64,000 nt of DNA from Microbacterium paulum (GCF_015707995.1 NZ_JAAGRY010000004.1:1-64000), one strand, 5' to 3'; counted from the stretch's first letter, positions 30,973-39,605 are shown. Notes: a model not told the origin generated them from the letters alone. Program-made: numbers and translations.

Positions 30973-31367
30973 GGTGCTGGCACCCATCGTTCGATCGGTC
31001 CGGTGAGGGTGCGCTCGATGGTCGGGAGGGTGATTCCTGGAATGAGGGAGACGGGCTGTCCGGTGACGGTGACGGAGACGGTGTCGGCGGTGCGGTTGAT
31101 GGTGACGTTCGTGCCGGTGAGGAAGCCGGTTCCGTTGAGTAGCTGGTTGGCGCTGGCGATACCGGCGGCGGAGTTGGATTCGTATGCGCGGGCGACGGTG
31201 TAGCCGGCTTGGGTGGCGACGTTGGCCGCATCGTTGCCGAGATACCAGGTCCCCAGCTGGAGGCCCACCAGAACCAGCAGGACGCTGAGGAAGGCGAGGA
31301 TGGGTGTGGAAGCCATCCCGTCTTCCTTGGCCAGCGTCCTGCTGGTGCGGTGGATCCAGTTGCGCAT
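30969..31367 (-). CDS. TadE-like minor pilin (132 aa)
   Basis: MRNWIHRTSRTLAKEDGMAS then TM segment TPILAFLSVLLVLVGLQLGT and DAANVATQAGYTVARAYE, followed by a beta-rich domain (NVTINRTADTVSVTVTGQPV). The E-D-G before the TM segment is where a prepilin peptidase would cut. Third pseudopilin of the operon. Confidence 0.75.
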   Translation of the reverse strand: MRNWIHRTSRTLAKEDGMASTPILAFLSVLLVLVGLQLGTWYLGNDAANVATQAGYTVARAYESNSAAGIASANQLLNGTGFLTGTNVTINRTADTVSVTVTGQPVSLIPGITLPTIERTLTGPIERWVPAP

Positions 31368-31374
31368 CGTGCGA

Positions 31375-31596
31375 TCAGAACCCGTTGATCCGCGTCTGGA
31401 TGTAGTTCTGGCCCCAGGTGAACAGCATGGTCGCGATCGCGATCGCCGCGGCGCCGCCGACGGTGATCCAGATCGCCTTCCAGGCGGCGTCGTCGAGTCC
31501 CGACTCGGGCTCCTCGGTGAGGCGGTCGATGCCTTCGCGGACCCGGGCCTGGGCGTCGATGACGGTCTTGGTGACCTTGTCGCTGATGGTGCTCAT
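31375..31596 (-). CDS. Probable Flp-type major pilin (73 aa)
   Basis: Short protein with a hydrophilic leader of ~35 residues (TKTVIDAQARVREGIDRL) and one hydrophobic helix, AIWITVGGAAAIAIATMLFT, with few residues after it. Size and location between tadC and tadE fit the pilin, but the canonical Flp G-A-T-A-I-E-Y cleavage motif is absent, so cleavage may be atypical or it may be a small accessory membrane protein. Confidence 0.6.
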   Translation of the reverse strand: MSTISDKVTKTVIDAQARVREGIDRLTEEPESGLDDAAWKAIWITVGGAAAIAIATMLFTWGQNYIQTRINGF

Positions 31597-31624
31597 TGGT
31601 GTTTCCTTCCGGTGTGGGTGGTGC

Positions 31625-32509
31625 TCAGAGGGTGGTCAGTTGGAGAACGGAGGGGACGATCATGAGGGCCATGATCGGGACGAGGGTGCAGAAGACGGGG
31701 ATGTCCATCTTGCTGGTGACTCTCTCGGCAGCATCCTTGTCGCTGGCTGCGACTTGCGCACGGAGCATGTCGCAGGCGGGGAGCAACTGCTCGCGGAGGC
31801 CGACTCGGGCTTCCGAGAGGCGCATCGTTCTCGCCATGTCGATCAGTGCGGGAACTCCGACGCTGACGCCGAGCCTCTCGAGGGCATCCCACTTGCTGGT
31901 GCGGGTGAGTTCGGCCGCCTGATACTCGCGGCGGATGCGGCGGAAGACCCACGAGTCGGAGACGGATGCCGCGGACACCAGCGCGGCGTCAGCGGTGGTG
32001 TTCCCCAGGAGCGCGACGGCGACCAGCTGCAGATAGACGGTCACGAACCGGGTGAACTCGCGGCGAGCCTCCTTCGCCTTGGTGCGCACTCCCGAGTCGG
32101 GGATGATCCAGAACACGAACGCGAGGATGGGGCAGAACAGGAGCGGCAGCGGGAAGCTGATGCCGGCGAGCTGAAGAAGGGCAGCGAACCCGAGCGGGAT
32201 GCAGAATCCGATGGCCGCCATCTTCAGCTTGTCGGCGTAGAACTGCGCGACGGGGATCTCCAGGAGGTCGAGCTCGGCTGTGGGAGCGGTGAAGAAGGGG
32301 ATGCTCGGTGCGCGTCGAGACACCCAGGCGCCGGCCTTATCCCATCCAGCGAGCGCTTTGGAGGGCGCGGCGTTGGGGACAGACACTTCACCGAGCCGGG
32401 TGAGTGCGTCTCCGGCCCGGATGGTGCGGGGTGCGTAGGTCAGGAGCAGCAGTGCCAGACCGGCGCCGGCGATCAGGCCGGGGATGGTGGCGAGGAGGAC
32501 CGGGTTCAT
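31625..32509 (-). CDS. tadC: TadC-like pilus inner-membrane protein
   Basis: 294 residues; hydrophobic segments at the N-terminus (LLATIPGLIAGAGLALLLLT), a central pair (IGFCIPLGFAALLQLAGIS, LPLLFCPILAFVFWII) and a C-terminal one (IPVFCTLVPIMALMIVPSVL). The helical T2SSF-type cytoplasmic region lies between (ARREFTRFVTVYLQLVAVAL, EARVGLREQLLPACDMLRAQ). Forms the platform with TadB. ATGA overlap with tadB. Confidence 0.85.
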   Translation of the reverse strand: MNPVLLATIPGLIAGAGLALLLLTYAPRTIRAGDALTRLGEVSVPNAAPSKALAGWDKAGAWVSRRAPSIPFFTAPTAELDLLEIPVAQFYADKLKMAAIGFCIPLGFAALLQLAGISFPLPLLFCPILAFVFWIIPDSGVRTKAKEARREFTRFVTVYLQLVAVALLGNTTADAALVSAASVSDSWVFRRIRREYQAAELTRTSKWDALERLGVSVGVPALIDMARTMRLSEARVGLREQLLPACDMLRAQVAASDKDAAERVTSKMDIPVFCTLVPIMALMIVPSVLQLTTL

Positions 32510-33381
32510 CGTTCGACCTCCGCTGCGGTGGGGCTGAGCACGATCCGCGGTTCGGGGCGGAATCTGGTCTGGGACTTCGCCCAGATGAGGATGACCACGA
32601 AGATGCCGATGATCACCAGAAGCGCGATCTGCCCCATGGCGGTGCGGTAGAAGGCGATCGTGGGCGTCTGGGAGAACACGACGAGGCCGGCGAGGACGAC
32701 CCCGACGATGCCGGTCATGACCTGCATCGTGCGTCGCGGCTTTTCGCGCTCGTTGAAGATCTCCATGCGCTGCTTCGCCTGGACGGCGAGGGTGTCGGCA
32801 ACTCCGGAAAGCGCGCGAGCCAGGCCTCCGCTGTTGAACTGGGCGGCCTGGATCAGGTAGATCGTGACCTCGTCGACGTAGGCGCTGTCGAGCTCGTCGG
32901 CGAACGCCTTGAAGGCTTCAGCCGCCGACCACGAAGTCGACATGCGCGCGTGAAGGCGGTCGACGGCAGAGCGCAGCTGCGGCGGGGTCGCGCCCCGGGT
33001 GATTCCGATGACTTCGCGGAGGGTGTACTTGCCGGTCTCGGCAGTGGACGCGAGTGAGCGAGCCCAGGCCTCCAGCGCCATGATGAGCTGCTGTTCGCGG
33101 GTGTCCTGCTTGCCAAGCAGCAGCGGGAGTCCGACGATCGCCGCGGGGACGACGACCAGGAGCAGCGGGATCGCGGTGAACAGTGCCGCCACGAGACCAG
33201 CAGCGGAACCGATGAGCAGTCGGAGCCGCGTGGGGCGGCTGACGCGACGCCACCGCTGGGCGAGGGTGGTCTGGTTCTTGGCGCGCTTGGGAGCCTTCTG
33301 CGGCGCGGGCCGGAAGAAGGCGATGAGCATCACGAGGCCGGCGAGCAGGATGGCCCCAGCAATTGCTGCGGGAAGGATCAT
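32506..33381 (-). CDS. tadB: TadB-like pilus inner-membrane protein
   Basis: 291 residues from the ATG at 33381 (TGATG junction with tadA). Two N-terminal TM segments (ILPAAIAGAILLAGLVMLIA, LLIGSAAGLVAALFTAIPLL), a T2SSF domain (ALEAWARSLASTAETGKYTL, FADELDSAYVDEVTIYLIQA) and two C-terminal TM segments (MQVMTGIVGVVLAGLVVF, IALLVIIGIFVVILIWA). Partner of TadC and the TadA ATPase. Confidence 0.85.
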   Translation of the reverse strand: MILPAAIAGAILLAGLVMLIAFFRPAPQKAPKRAKNQTTLAQRWRRVSRPTRLRLLIGSAAGLVAALFTAIPLLLVVVPAAIVGLPLLLGKQDTREQQLIMALEAWARSLASTAETGKYTLREVIGITRGATPPQLRSAVDRLHARMSTSWSAAEAFKAFADELDSAYVDEVTIYLIQAAQFNSGGLARALSGVADTLAVQAKQRMEIFNEREKPRRTMQVMTGIVGVVLAGLVVFSQTPTIAFYRTAMGQIALLVIIGIFVVILIWAKSQTRFRPEPRIVLSPTAAEVER

Positions 33382-35006
33382 CAGAGCTCCCAGGGGATTC
33401 CGTTGACGCGGCTGGCGCGGTCGAGCATGGGCATCAGCTTCAGGGGGCTGGGCTTCTCGGGTTCGACGTAGGTGTCGTGGTCCCAGTCCCACTGGAACAG
33501 CTTCGACGCCATCGGTTCGCCCCTGTCGTTGGAGACGACCTCGGCGACCTCGGACACGATGCGGGTGCGTGTGCCGTCAGGGTTCTCGATGAAGTCGAGG
33601 TAGATGATGACGTCGATGCTGCGGAGGATCTGGCGGAGCGGGACGGTGTCGGCCGCGAGCCCGTATTCGCTCATGAGCATGTCCGCGAAGCGGTGAATGG
33701 CGTCGTCTGCGCTGCGTGCGTGGATGGTGGACACGGATCCGCGGCCGGCCTGCATGGCCTTCATCGCCCATCCAGATTCGGGGCCGCGCATCTCGCCGAA
33801 CAGGATGCGCTGCGCGGAGGAACGCAGGGACTCGTAGAACGCGTCGGCGAGGCTGTAGGAGGCCGTCACGTCGCTGCCGGCGAACATCGCGGGGCTGTAC
33901 TGGAGGTCCTGCACCTGCGAGTGCCGGGGCCCCTTGTTCAGGTAGAGCTCGCGTTCGGTTTCGATGGTGACGATCTTCTCTTCCCAGGGGACGGTCGCCA
34001 TCCATGCGCGCAGGAACGTGGTCTTCCCTGTCCCGGGGTATCCGGCGATGAGTGCGGAGCAGTTGGCTCGTGCGGCGAGGGTAAGGAAGGTCTTCATCTT
34101 CGCGGTGAGCGTGTTCTTGCCGACCATGTCGTCGAGGTCGACGTCGACGAGGTTGTGCTTACGGATGGTGAGGTTGGGGACGCTGGTGTTGGGGACGCCG
34201 GTGGCGGAGAGTCGAGCGCCTCCGATGTCGAGGTCGAGGTGCCCGCCGGGGCGGGAGAAGTTGCGTCCTCGCCAGGAGGCGATGTCGGACACCATCTGCT
34301 CGAGGTCGGATCCGTGCTCCGCAAGTGCCGGGCGTTTTTCGCGGCGTCCTGTGGTCTTGGTGACCATGACGTTGTCGTGGCCGACGACGCTGATGTCTTC
34401 GACGTCGGGTTCGCGCAGATACTGCTGCAGCCGCCCGTATCGGAAGACGTTGTCGAAGACCGCCTGGACGTGCTGGGCGCGTTTGCGGGGACCCCATTCG
34501 TTGTCGCTTCCGAGGGTGACCACCCGCCACTCCGCGTGGCTGTCGACCATCCGGGTCATCTCCCTCAAGGACTGCTCCTCGAAGGCGGTCTCGGGGCCTG
34601 CGGAGGCGGTTGCGACGTCGAACTCAGCACGGGTGCGCCCGGCGCCGTCCTCGTTGACCGTGAGCTTCTTGGTGAGGGTGTCGACCACGGTCCAATCGAC
34701 GTCGTCGAGGAAGGTCTCCACGACGGTCACCGGTGCGACGGTCGCCGCACGTCGGGTCGATGGCACAGGCGCAACAGGCAGCTGGTAGGTGTCGGGGAGG
34801 TTTTCTGCGGTGGGCTCGTTCAGGTGAGGGCGGTCATCGTCGGTGACGCGATGCAGGTGGGCGCGCCCGGTGGCCGCGGCGAACAGGTGCGGGTTCTCTG
34901 CCGCCGAGTTCGATCGTGGAGTGGACTGTGGTGAAGGCGCGGTCAGCATGTTTCCCAGGAAGGGACGGGTGCTGATCTGGACTTCGGGGAGGGACTCGTC
35001 GCTCAT
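33381..35006 (-). CDS. tadA: TadA/CpaF pilus-assembly ATPase
   Basis: 541 residues. A ~130-residue disordered N-terminal extension precedes a VirB11/CpaF core. Core features are SVVGHDNVMV, Walker A AGYPGTGKTTFLRAW (~322-336), the Asp box IVTIETERELYL, Walker B SAQRILFGEMRGPE, and the His box GSVSTIHARSADDAIHRF. It powers Flp pilus extension from the cytoplasmic side of TadB/TadC. The long N-terminal tail is unusual in length. Two bases separate it from tadZ. Confidence 0.9.
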   Translation of the reverse strand: MSDESLPEVQISTRPFLGNMLTAPSPQSTPRSNSAAENPHLFAAATGRAHLHRVTDDDRPHLNEPTAENLPDTYQLPVAPVPSTRRAATVAPVTVVETFLDDVDWTVVDTLTKKLTVNEDGAGRTRAEFDVATASAGPETAFEEQSLREMTRMVDSHAEWRVVTLGSDNEWGPRKRAQHVQAVFDNVFRYGRLQQYLREPDVEDISVVGHDNVMVTKTTGRREKRPALAEHGSDLEQMVSDIASWRGRNFSRPGGHLDLDIGGARLSATGVPNTSVPNLTIRKHNLVDVDLDDMVGKNTLTAKMKTFLTLAARANCSALIAGYPGTGKTTFLRAWMATVPWEEKIVTIETERELYLNKGPRHSQVQDLQYSPAMFAGSDVTASYSLADAFYESLRSSAQRILFGEMRGPESGWAMKAMQAGRGSVSTIHARSADDAIHRFADMLMSEYGLAADTVPLRQILRSIDVIIYLDFIENPDGTRTRIVSEVAEVVSNDRGEPMASKLFQWDWDHDTYVEPEKPSPLKLMPMLDRASRVNGIPWEL

Positions 35007-35007
35007 G

Positions 35008-35850
35008 TCAGCTGGCGCTCCGATCGAGGTCGCTGTATCCGATGATGGTGCCCAGTCCAGCGATGACGCTGCGGATCTTCTGCCTGTAGGTGTTGCGGTT
35101 GGGCTTGGGGTCGGGGCGCCCGACTGAGAAGGTCGCCGCTCCTTGCGGGTCGAACGGGAGCATCGCGAGGACGGGGAGCGTGTTGTTGGCGAAGTCGACC
35201 GCCGGGATCTGCTCTGCCGGCACCTCGTTGAGGAGAAGGAAGAACTTCTCCGCGCTTCCGACGCTCACGCCGACGCGTTGGGTCAGGTCGGGCCCTTCGA
35301 GACGGCGGTAGACGCGGTTCAGGTCGACCATGGTCGCGTTCGCGCATATCAGGACCTGATCGGAGGTGTCGATCAGGGGCATCCGGACGTCGTCGCGGCC
35401 GAGGCGGCCGAGGTCGATGATGACGTCGATGCCTGCCTCGGATAGGGAACGGAGCAGCTCGGGCAGCCGAACCCAGAGTCCGCTCACTCCGTCGGCGATG
35501 CCGAGGTGGAAGAACCCAGGGACGACCCAGAGCTTGTGCCCGGGAGGGATGGCGGGGATGGGGGCGGACTTGATCGGAGGGAGTTCGTGCACGGCGATCG
35601 CGAGGAACCGTTCGGGGTCGAGGAGGTCCTCGCGGGTGAGGACGCCACGGCTGTATGCCAGCTGCACCTTGTCGATGCCGCCGAGCTCAGGAAGCAGGTT
35701 GGATCGGAAGAAACCGGGCATGGCACTGGTGACGGCGTTCGTGTCCGCCTCGATGACCACGACGGGGCGCGGCCAATGGACGCCGAGGGCGAGGGCAGCG
35801 GTGCTGACCCCTGGGGATCCGCTGACGCTTGTGAGCGTGATGACGGCCAC
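35008..35850 (-). CDS. TadZ/CpaE-like ParA-family protein with altered P-loop
   Basis: 280 residues. MAVITLTSVSGSPGVSTAAL aligns with the ParA/MinD deviant Walker region, but the P-loop reads SGSPGVST: the canonical lysine is missing, as in several TadZ/CpaE proteins. VVVIEADTN and VDVIIDLGRL match the switch I/II strands. TadZ localises the pilus machine at the cell pole or membrane and often binds rather than hydrolyses ATP. Position between CpaB-like and TadA genes supports the call. Confidence 0.8.
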   Translation of the reverse strand: MAVITLTSVSGSPGVSTAALALGVHWPRPVVVIEADTNAVTSAMPGFFRSNLLPELGGIDKVQLAYSRGVLTREDLLDPERFLAIAVHELPPIKSAPIPAIPPGHKLWVVPGFFHLGIADGVSGLWVRLPELLRSLSEAGIDVIIDLGRLGRDDVRMPLIDTSDQVLICANATMVDLNRVYRRLEGPDLTQRVGVSVGSAEKFFLLLNEVPAEQIPAVDFANNTLPVLAMLPFDPQGAATFSVGRPDPKPNRNTYRQKIRSVIAGLGTIIGYSDLDRSAS

Positions 35851-35853
35851 GGG

Positions 35854-36555
35854 TCAGTCTCCGGGGGCGAGGTAGATGGCGACGGCGCCGGCAGCGGCGT
35901 GGCTGGCGACGTTGGCGGCGGAGCGAGACTCGACGTAGACGTCGACGACGACGGTGCCGGTGGTGCCGGTGGTGGGCCGCACCTGGGACACGGTGCCTTG
36001 GACGGTGGTGGAGGGGTCAACGGTGGTGATCCCCCCGGTGGCCGCCTGCGTGGCCACCGGGACGATGACCACCTTGTCGCCGGCGACGAGCGTTTGCGCG
36101 GGCAGTTGGCTGCTCTTGAGCTCAAGGCCGACGAGCGCTTGGCCCGAGGCGACAGGGAGGCTGGTGGTGAGGTCGTTGGCGGTGAGCATGCCGCCGGCGG
36201 CGATGTCGTTGGCGGCGATCTTGCCGAGCACCTCGTCGGCGCGCACGATCGGGATGGCTGCGGTGGTCTGTCCGGCGGCCAGCGCGATCGTCGTCAGGTC
36301 GTCGCGCCCGATGGTGTGCCCTCGCTCGATGGCGTGGGCGCTGACGAATACCTGCTGCGTGTTGCTGGCGGTGGTGTAGAGGAATGCGCCGCTGATCGCG
36401 CCGAGCAGGATGAGTACGATCGCCGCGGCGAGCCACATGCCCGACCGGCGCGTGCGTACCGGCGTGATCTCGGCCTGGGTGGAGGTGTCCTGCCCGCGGG
36501 TGCGGGTCTTGTCCGATTTGGGCTCGGCCGTGGCGGTGCTGGTTGCGGTGCTCAC
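35854..36555 (-). CDS. SAF-domain (CpaB/RcpC-like) pilus protein
   Basis: 233 residues from a GTG. Charged N-terminus, one TM segment (MWLAAAIVLILLGAISGAFL), then a SAF domain: VFVSAHAIERGHTIGRDDLT, AGGMLTANDLTT, GQALVGLELKSSQLPAQTLV and GDKVVIVPV. CpaB/RcpC proteins sit outside the inner membrane and help pilus passage. First gene of the leftward Tad operon, preceded by AAAGGA and regulon element B6. Confidence 0.85.
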   Translation of the reverse strand: MSTATSTATAEPKSDKTRTRGQDTSTQAEITPVRTRRSGMWLAAAIVLILLGAISGAFLYTTASNTQQVFVSAHAIERGHTIGRDDLTTIALAAGQTTAAIPIVRADEVLGKIAANDIAAGGMLTANDLTTSLPVASGQALVGLELKSSQLPAQTLVAGDKVVIVPVATQAATGGITTVDPSTTVQGTVSQVRPTTGTTGTVVVDVYVESRSAANVASHAAAGAVAIYLAPGD

Positions 36556-36577
36556 CGTCGTCCTTTCGCAGGTGTCT

Positions 36578-36616
36578 ACCTACAAGGGGTGGGAGCTGCC
36601 CGACGGAGTCGACATT
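36578..36616 (-). promoter_or_regulatory. Conjugation-regulon promoter element B6 (Tad operon)
   Basis: Minus strand: AATGTCGAC (36616-36608), 19 bases, CCCTTGTAGGT (36588-36578). It lies 23 bases before the GTG of the CpaB-like gene and is the only visible promoter for the ~11.7-kb Tad operon. Confidence 0.7.
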
Positions 36617-36729
36617 CCCGTCGGCCCGCTTTTCGTGACTCCCGCCCCTGAGTCTGTGGGGACACAATAACAGCTTGCGATGCTGGTCGAAGGCTTGACG
36701 GTGGCCGATGGTGGTAACAATTCGGAAGA

Positions 36730-36771
36730 CGAGATCAGGCTGTCCCCCAAACGGGGGACAGCCTGATCTCG
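36730..36771. terminator. Perfect 19-bp hairpin after the ArsR-like gene
   Basis: Arms CGAGATCAGGCTGTCCCCC (36730-36748) and its exact inverse (36753-36771) surround AAAC. It lies 17 bases beyond the stop of the leftward regulator and upstream of promoter B6, so it insulates the Tad promoter. No long T-run, but the stem is exceptionally stable. Confidence 0.75.
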
Positions 36772-36788
36772 TCGAGGATGGGGGCCGG

Positions 36789-37115
36789 TCACTCTCCTGT
36801 GAGCGCGTGCGCGACGTTCCGGAGCAGCTGTTGCAGAGCGTCCTGGTCGACCCTCCAGAGGATCCGGTTGTATCCGGAGGCTGTGCCCGCGCGAGAAGGA
36901 TCGGCCTCAGCAACGAGGATGCCCGCGTCGACGAGGGGCTGAATGTGATGGGTCAACGTGCTGCGGGCGATGCCGAGCTGCTCCATGAGCTGCCCGGCGG
37001 TGACGTGGCCATGTTGATACGTAATCCGGACAATGCCGACACGGGATGGCGATAGTCCGATCGTCTTGACCAGGTCGTCGATGAGCTCGGGGGAAGGCTC
37101 GGGCATGCACGCCAT
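36789..37115 (-). CDS. ArsR-like winged-helix transcriptional regulator
   Basis: 108 residues (start 37115, or 37106 at MPEPSPEL). A helix LIDDLVKTIGLSPSRVGI leads into a winged HTH: ITYQHGHVTAGQLMEQLG, IARSTLTHHIQPLVDAGILV, then the wing YNRILWRVD. This matches ArsR/helix_turn_helix_20-type regulators, with no metal-binding cysteines. Placed between the Tad operon and the sigma-like gene, it is a likely regulator of one of them. Confidence 0.8.
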   Translation of the reverse strand: MACMPEPSPELIDDLVKTIGLSPSRVGIVRITYQHGHVTAGQLMEQLGIARSTLTHHIQPLVDAGILVAEADPSRAGTASGYNRILWRVDQDALQQLLRNVAHALTGE

Positions 37116-37153
37116 TGTGCCAGGCGTGATCACCGACCTCCGGGATGTGGCCG

Positions 37154-37348
37154 TTACAGGTACAGGGATGAGTCGGCGAACTCCGCCGGGGTCGGGTCTG
37201 GGAGGTCGGGATACCGCAGCTCGTTGCGGAGGTCGTCGATGGCGGCTTGGTATTCGTCGGCGAACTGTTCTGGTGTCACGCACAGTGGGTGCTGGGTAGC
37301 GAAGTCGTGCGCCCGGTCCCATGCGTGGCGGTGGTCGTCTGCGCTCAC
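37154..37348 (-). CDS. Small hypothetical protein (64 aa)
   Basis: GTG start at 37348, two bases inside the end of the sigma-like gene region (TGAGGTGAG). ADDHRHAWDRAHDFATQHPL, then CVTPEQFADEYQAAIDDLRN; acidic and helical. Could be an anti-sigma or accessory factor because it is coupled to the sigma-like gene, but nothing in the sequence proves it. Confidence 0.55.
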   Translation of the reverse strand: MSADDHRHAWDRAHDFATQHPLCVTPEQFADEYQAAIDDLRNELRYPDLPDPTPAEFADSSLYL

Positions 37349-37349
37349 C

Positions 37350-38075
37350 TCACAGCCCTTCCTTGGCGGCGCCGGCGATGCGGGCACGGATGCGGTCGGC
37401 GCGCTTGCGAAGGCAGGCGACGGTGATGCCGAGGTCGGCGGCGATCGCGGCGTGCTTCTCGTCGCTGAGTGCGGTACGTGAAAGCAGCGCGATCTCCGCG
37501 GTGGTGACGAGGTTCGTGTCGAGCGCCCAGGTGAACAGCTCGGCAAGACGCTCTTCAGCGGTCGGCTCCGGCGCCACCCAAGCTCCGGCTTCCGCCTCGA
37601 GCACGTCGGTTGCGACGGGCGTGGTGTGGTCGGCGATAATCCGATCGTTGGCGCTCTTCTCGGGCGCGAGGATGCCGAGCATGTTCATGGTCAGGTTCGC
37701 CATGACCCGAGCGCGGAGGTGCAGCTTGTAGCGCTGGATGGATTCCCACGCGGCCCCGATCGCGTACCCGACACGATCGTGACGGTCGAAGTCGTCGAGG
37801 GAGCGCACCCGGTGTGCCATGCGCTGGGCTGCGGGGATCAGTGCCTGCAGGAGGACCCGTTCGGCGTTGCGGTCTCCGGCGTGGGCGAGGGTGACGAGCT
37901 CGTACAGGACACAGTCCTGAGCGGCGTTCCTGCTGCTGCGGATCTTCTCGAGGATGGCTGCCGAGGTGGCAGTTCCGAGAGAGCCGAACTGGTGCTCCTT
38001 CTCGGCGATCAGCTTGGTCCATTCAGTGTTCAAGCGGGTCATCAGCGGCGCCGGCCGCGTGCTGGTGATCGACAT
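37350..38075 (-). CDS. RNA polymerase sigma-factor-like protein (241 aa)
   Basis: Helical protein with a region-2-like stretch (LQALIPAAQRMAHRVRSLDD, VGYAIGAAWESIQRYKLHLR) and a C-terminal region-4-like HTH (TAEIALLSRTALSDEKHAAI, AADLGITVACLRKRADRIRA). These features fit the divergent sigma-70-type factors carried by actinobacterial mobile elements. The ATG at 38075 has CGGGAG upstream; an internal ATG at 38042 is possible. Located exactly between the two large transfer operons, it is a candidate to read the TTTGTCGAC-N19-CCCTTGTAG promoters. Confidence 0.65.
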   Translation of the reverse strand: MSITSTRPAPLMTRLNTEWTKLIAEKEHQFGSLGTATSAAILEKIRSSRNAAQDCVLYELVTLAHAGDRNAERVLLQALIPAAQRMAHRVRSLDDFDRHDRVGYAIGAAWESIQRYKLHLRARVMANLTMNMLGILAPEKSANDRIIADHTTPVATDVLEAEAGAWVAPEPTAEERLAELFTWALDTNLVTTAEIALLSRTALSDEKHAAIAADLGITVACLRKRADRIRARIAGAAKEGL

Positions 38076-38250
38076 GGGGACTCCCGGGTTGAGGGTTGTG
38101 TTCCCACCCGACGGTCCTCACGCGATGTGTACCCGAGCGTGTATCGGGGACAGCTTCGACGTGCTCGTCTGCAGTTCGGTGATCGCGCGATTCCCCGGAA
38201 TGACGCGGAATCCGGGCGTGTATCGAAGAGCCGCAAAAGAATCTGGCGAG

Positions 38251-38289
38251 TTTGTCCACTTCGCGTCGCTGCGCCCACCCCTTGTAGGT
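38251..38289 (+). promoter_or_regulatory. Conjugation-regulon promoter element B7 (T4SS operon)
   Basis: TTTGTCCAC (38251-38259), 19 bases, CCCTTGTAGGT (38279-38289). It lies 47 bases before the first gene of the rightward conjugation operon. The preceding ~175 bases back to the sigma-like start show no other feature I can support. Confidence 0.65.
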
Positions 38290-38336
38290 GAGGGGGCTGA
38301 ACCGCTCCCACGGACCACAGGAACGAGGAGAGCGAG

Positions 38337-38582
38337 ATGAGCTCACGTGAGGGCGAGGACGACGCGGTCATCGGCGCTGATCTGTTGGCACAGCTCCAGG
38401 AGAACGCGACCGTCCTGGGCGTGTTCGACGAGGGGCAGGACATCGCCCTGGACCTGCACGAGGAGCTCTTCTCCCCCACCACCCGCCAGCGGGCCCTCGC
38501 GTTTCTGAACTCCGACCGCTACCAGGACGCGGCCACCAAGTTCCGCCGCCTCAATGGCGGCATCGCCGGGGAGGCATCATGA
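38337..38582 (+). CDS. Small hypothetical protein leading the T4SS operon (81 aa)
   Basis: MSSREGEDDAVIGADLLAQL and on; acidic and helical, no TM segment. GGAGAG precedes the ATG. Stop overlaps the TcpC-like start (ATGA). Function unknown; its position as first gene of the operon suggests a regulatory or chaperone-like role. Confidence 0.65.
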   Translation: MSSREGEDDAVIGADLLAQLQENATVLGVFDEGQDIALDLHEELFSPTTRQRALAFLNSDRYQDAATKFRRLNGGIAGEAS

Positions 38583-39580
38583 GATTTCGTAAGACCGCGG
38601 CGGCGCCCGCCGCGCCGGACGCCGCCGCGCCGAACCCGCAACCGACTGCGCAGGGAAGCAGTTGGTCGCACGGGCGTTCCTTGGGGCAGAAGGCAGTGAC
38701 AGGGCTGCTCTACCTGGGGCTCGCCTGCGGGGTGGTGGCACTGGGGATGCAGTTGCTGCTGCCTCCCTCGAAGCCTGCCGTGGCTGTGGCCGCAACGCAG
38801 ACCGGGCTGACGGTGCAGCAGCAGGAGTCCGGCGCCTACGCGATGTCATTCGTCGGTGCATGGTTGGGGGCCACCCGCCAGCAGCCCGGTGCTCTGCTGG
38901 ATTACGTCGCCGACTCGGCGACGTCGCTGCTCAGCGAACAGGCATGGGCGTACCGAGACTTGGGCGTCGTCTCGATCGACCCGATCGAGAGCACGGGAAC
39001 TGTGTCCGTCGTCATCGCCGCGAACGTCGAAGAGTACGACATGACCTCCGACAAGGGCACGAAGATCTGGCCGCGCAGGTATTTCTCGGTGCCGGTGCGC
39101 GTGAGCGGCGCCGGCCTTACGGTCCTCGCTCTCCCCACCCCTGTGGCAGCGCCGTCCCGCGACTCGTCGACCGTGCAGCTGTCCTACACGAAGACGGTCT
39201 CACCGAATACATCGGCACGGACGACTGTGGAGTCGTTCCTGGGCGCTTACCTCGCGGGCTCCGGTGACATCACCCGGGTGATCTCGCCGGGATCGACCAT
39301 CACCGCGATCGCCCCGGCGCCGTATCAGCAGCTCAAAGTCACCGATGTGCGCAGCGACCTCACCCCTTCCGACAGTCCCGCCAACGGCGACGTGGTTCAC
39401 GTGTTCGCCACTGCGGACGTGTCCAGCGCAACCGGTCAGCGGTTGACCACGACCTACGCCCTCACCCTCACCGCGAGAGATGGGCGTTGGGAGACGACCT
39501 CGGTCGATCCCGCACCACAGGAGCGCTCAACGCGAGCGACCTCCAAGCCCGCCACACCCGCCCCGACCCCCTCGCACTGA
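38579..39580 (+). CDS. tcpC: TcpC-like conjugation protein (VirB8-type NTF2 fold)
   Basis: 333 residues. Disordered A/P-rich N-terminus, one TM segment (~43-62, TGLLYLGLACGVVALGMQLL), then two tandem NTF2-like domains (GAYAMSFVGAWLGATRQQPG at ~85-200 and SARTTVESFLGAYLAGSGDI at ~210-315). TcpC/ConC proteins of Gram-positive transfer systems have this plan and anchor the channel at the membrane. The Pro/Thr C-tail is disordered. Confidence 0.8.
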   Translation: MRFRKTAAAPAAPDAAAPNPQPTAQGSSWSHGRSLGQKAVTGLLYLGLACGVVALGMQLLLPPSKPAVAVAATQTGLTVQQQESGAYAMSFVGAWLGATRQQPGALLDYVADSATSLLSEQAWAYRDLGVVSIDPIESTGTVSVVIAANVEEYDMTSDKGTKIWPRRYFSVPVRVSGAGLTVLALPTPVAAPSRDSSTVQLSYTKTVSPNTSARTTVESFLGAYLAGSGDITRVISPGSTITAIAPAPYQQLKVTDVRSDLTPSDSPANGDVVHVFATADVSSATGQRLTTTYALTLTARDGRWETTSVDPAPQERSTRATSKPATPAPTPSH

Positions 39581-39605
39581 GCGGGCACCTGAAAGGAACA
39601 GCACC

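Noticed and set aside
33363-34934. 523-codon open frame opposite tadA
   Set aside because: Antisense shadow of a clear TadA ATPase; no ribosome site or family.
36580-36792. 70-codon minus-strand frame over the Tad promoter
   Set aside because: Covers promoter element B6 and the 19-bp hairpin; composition not protein-like.
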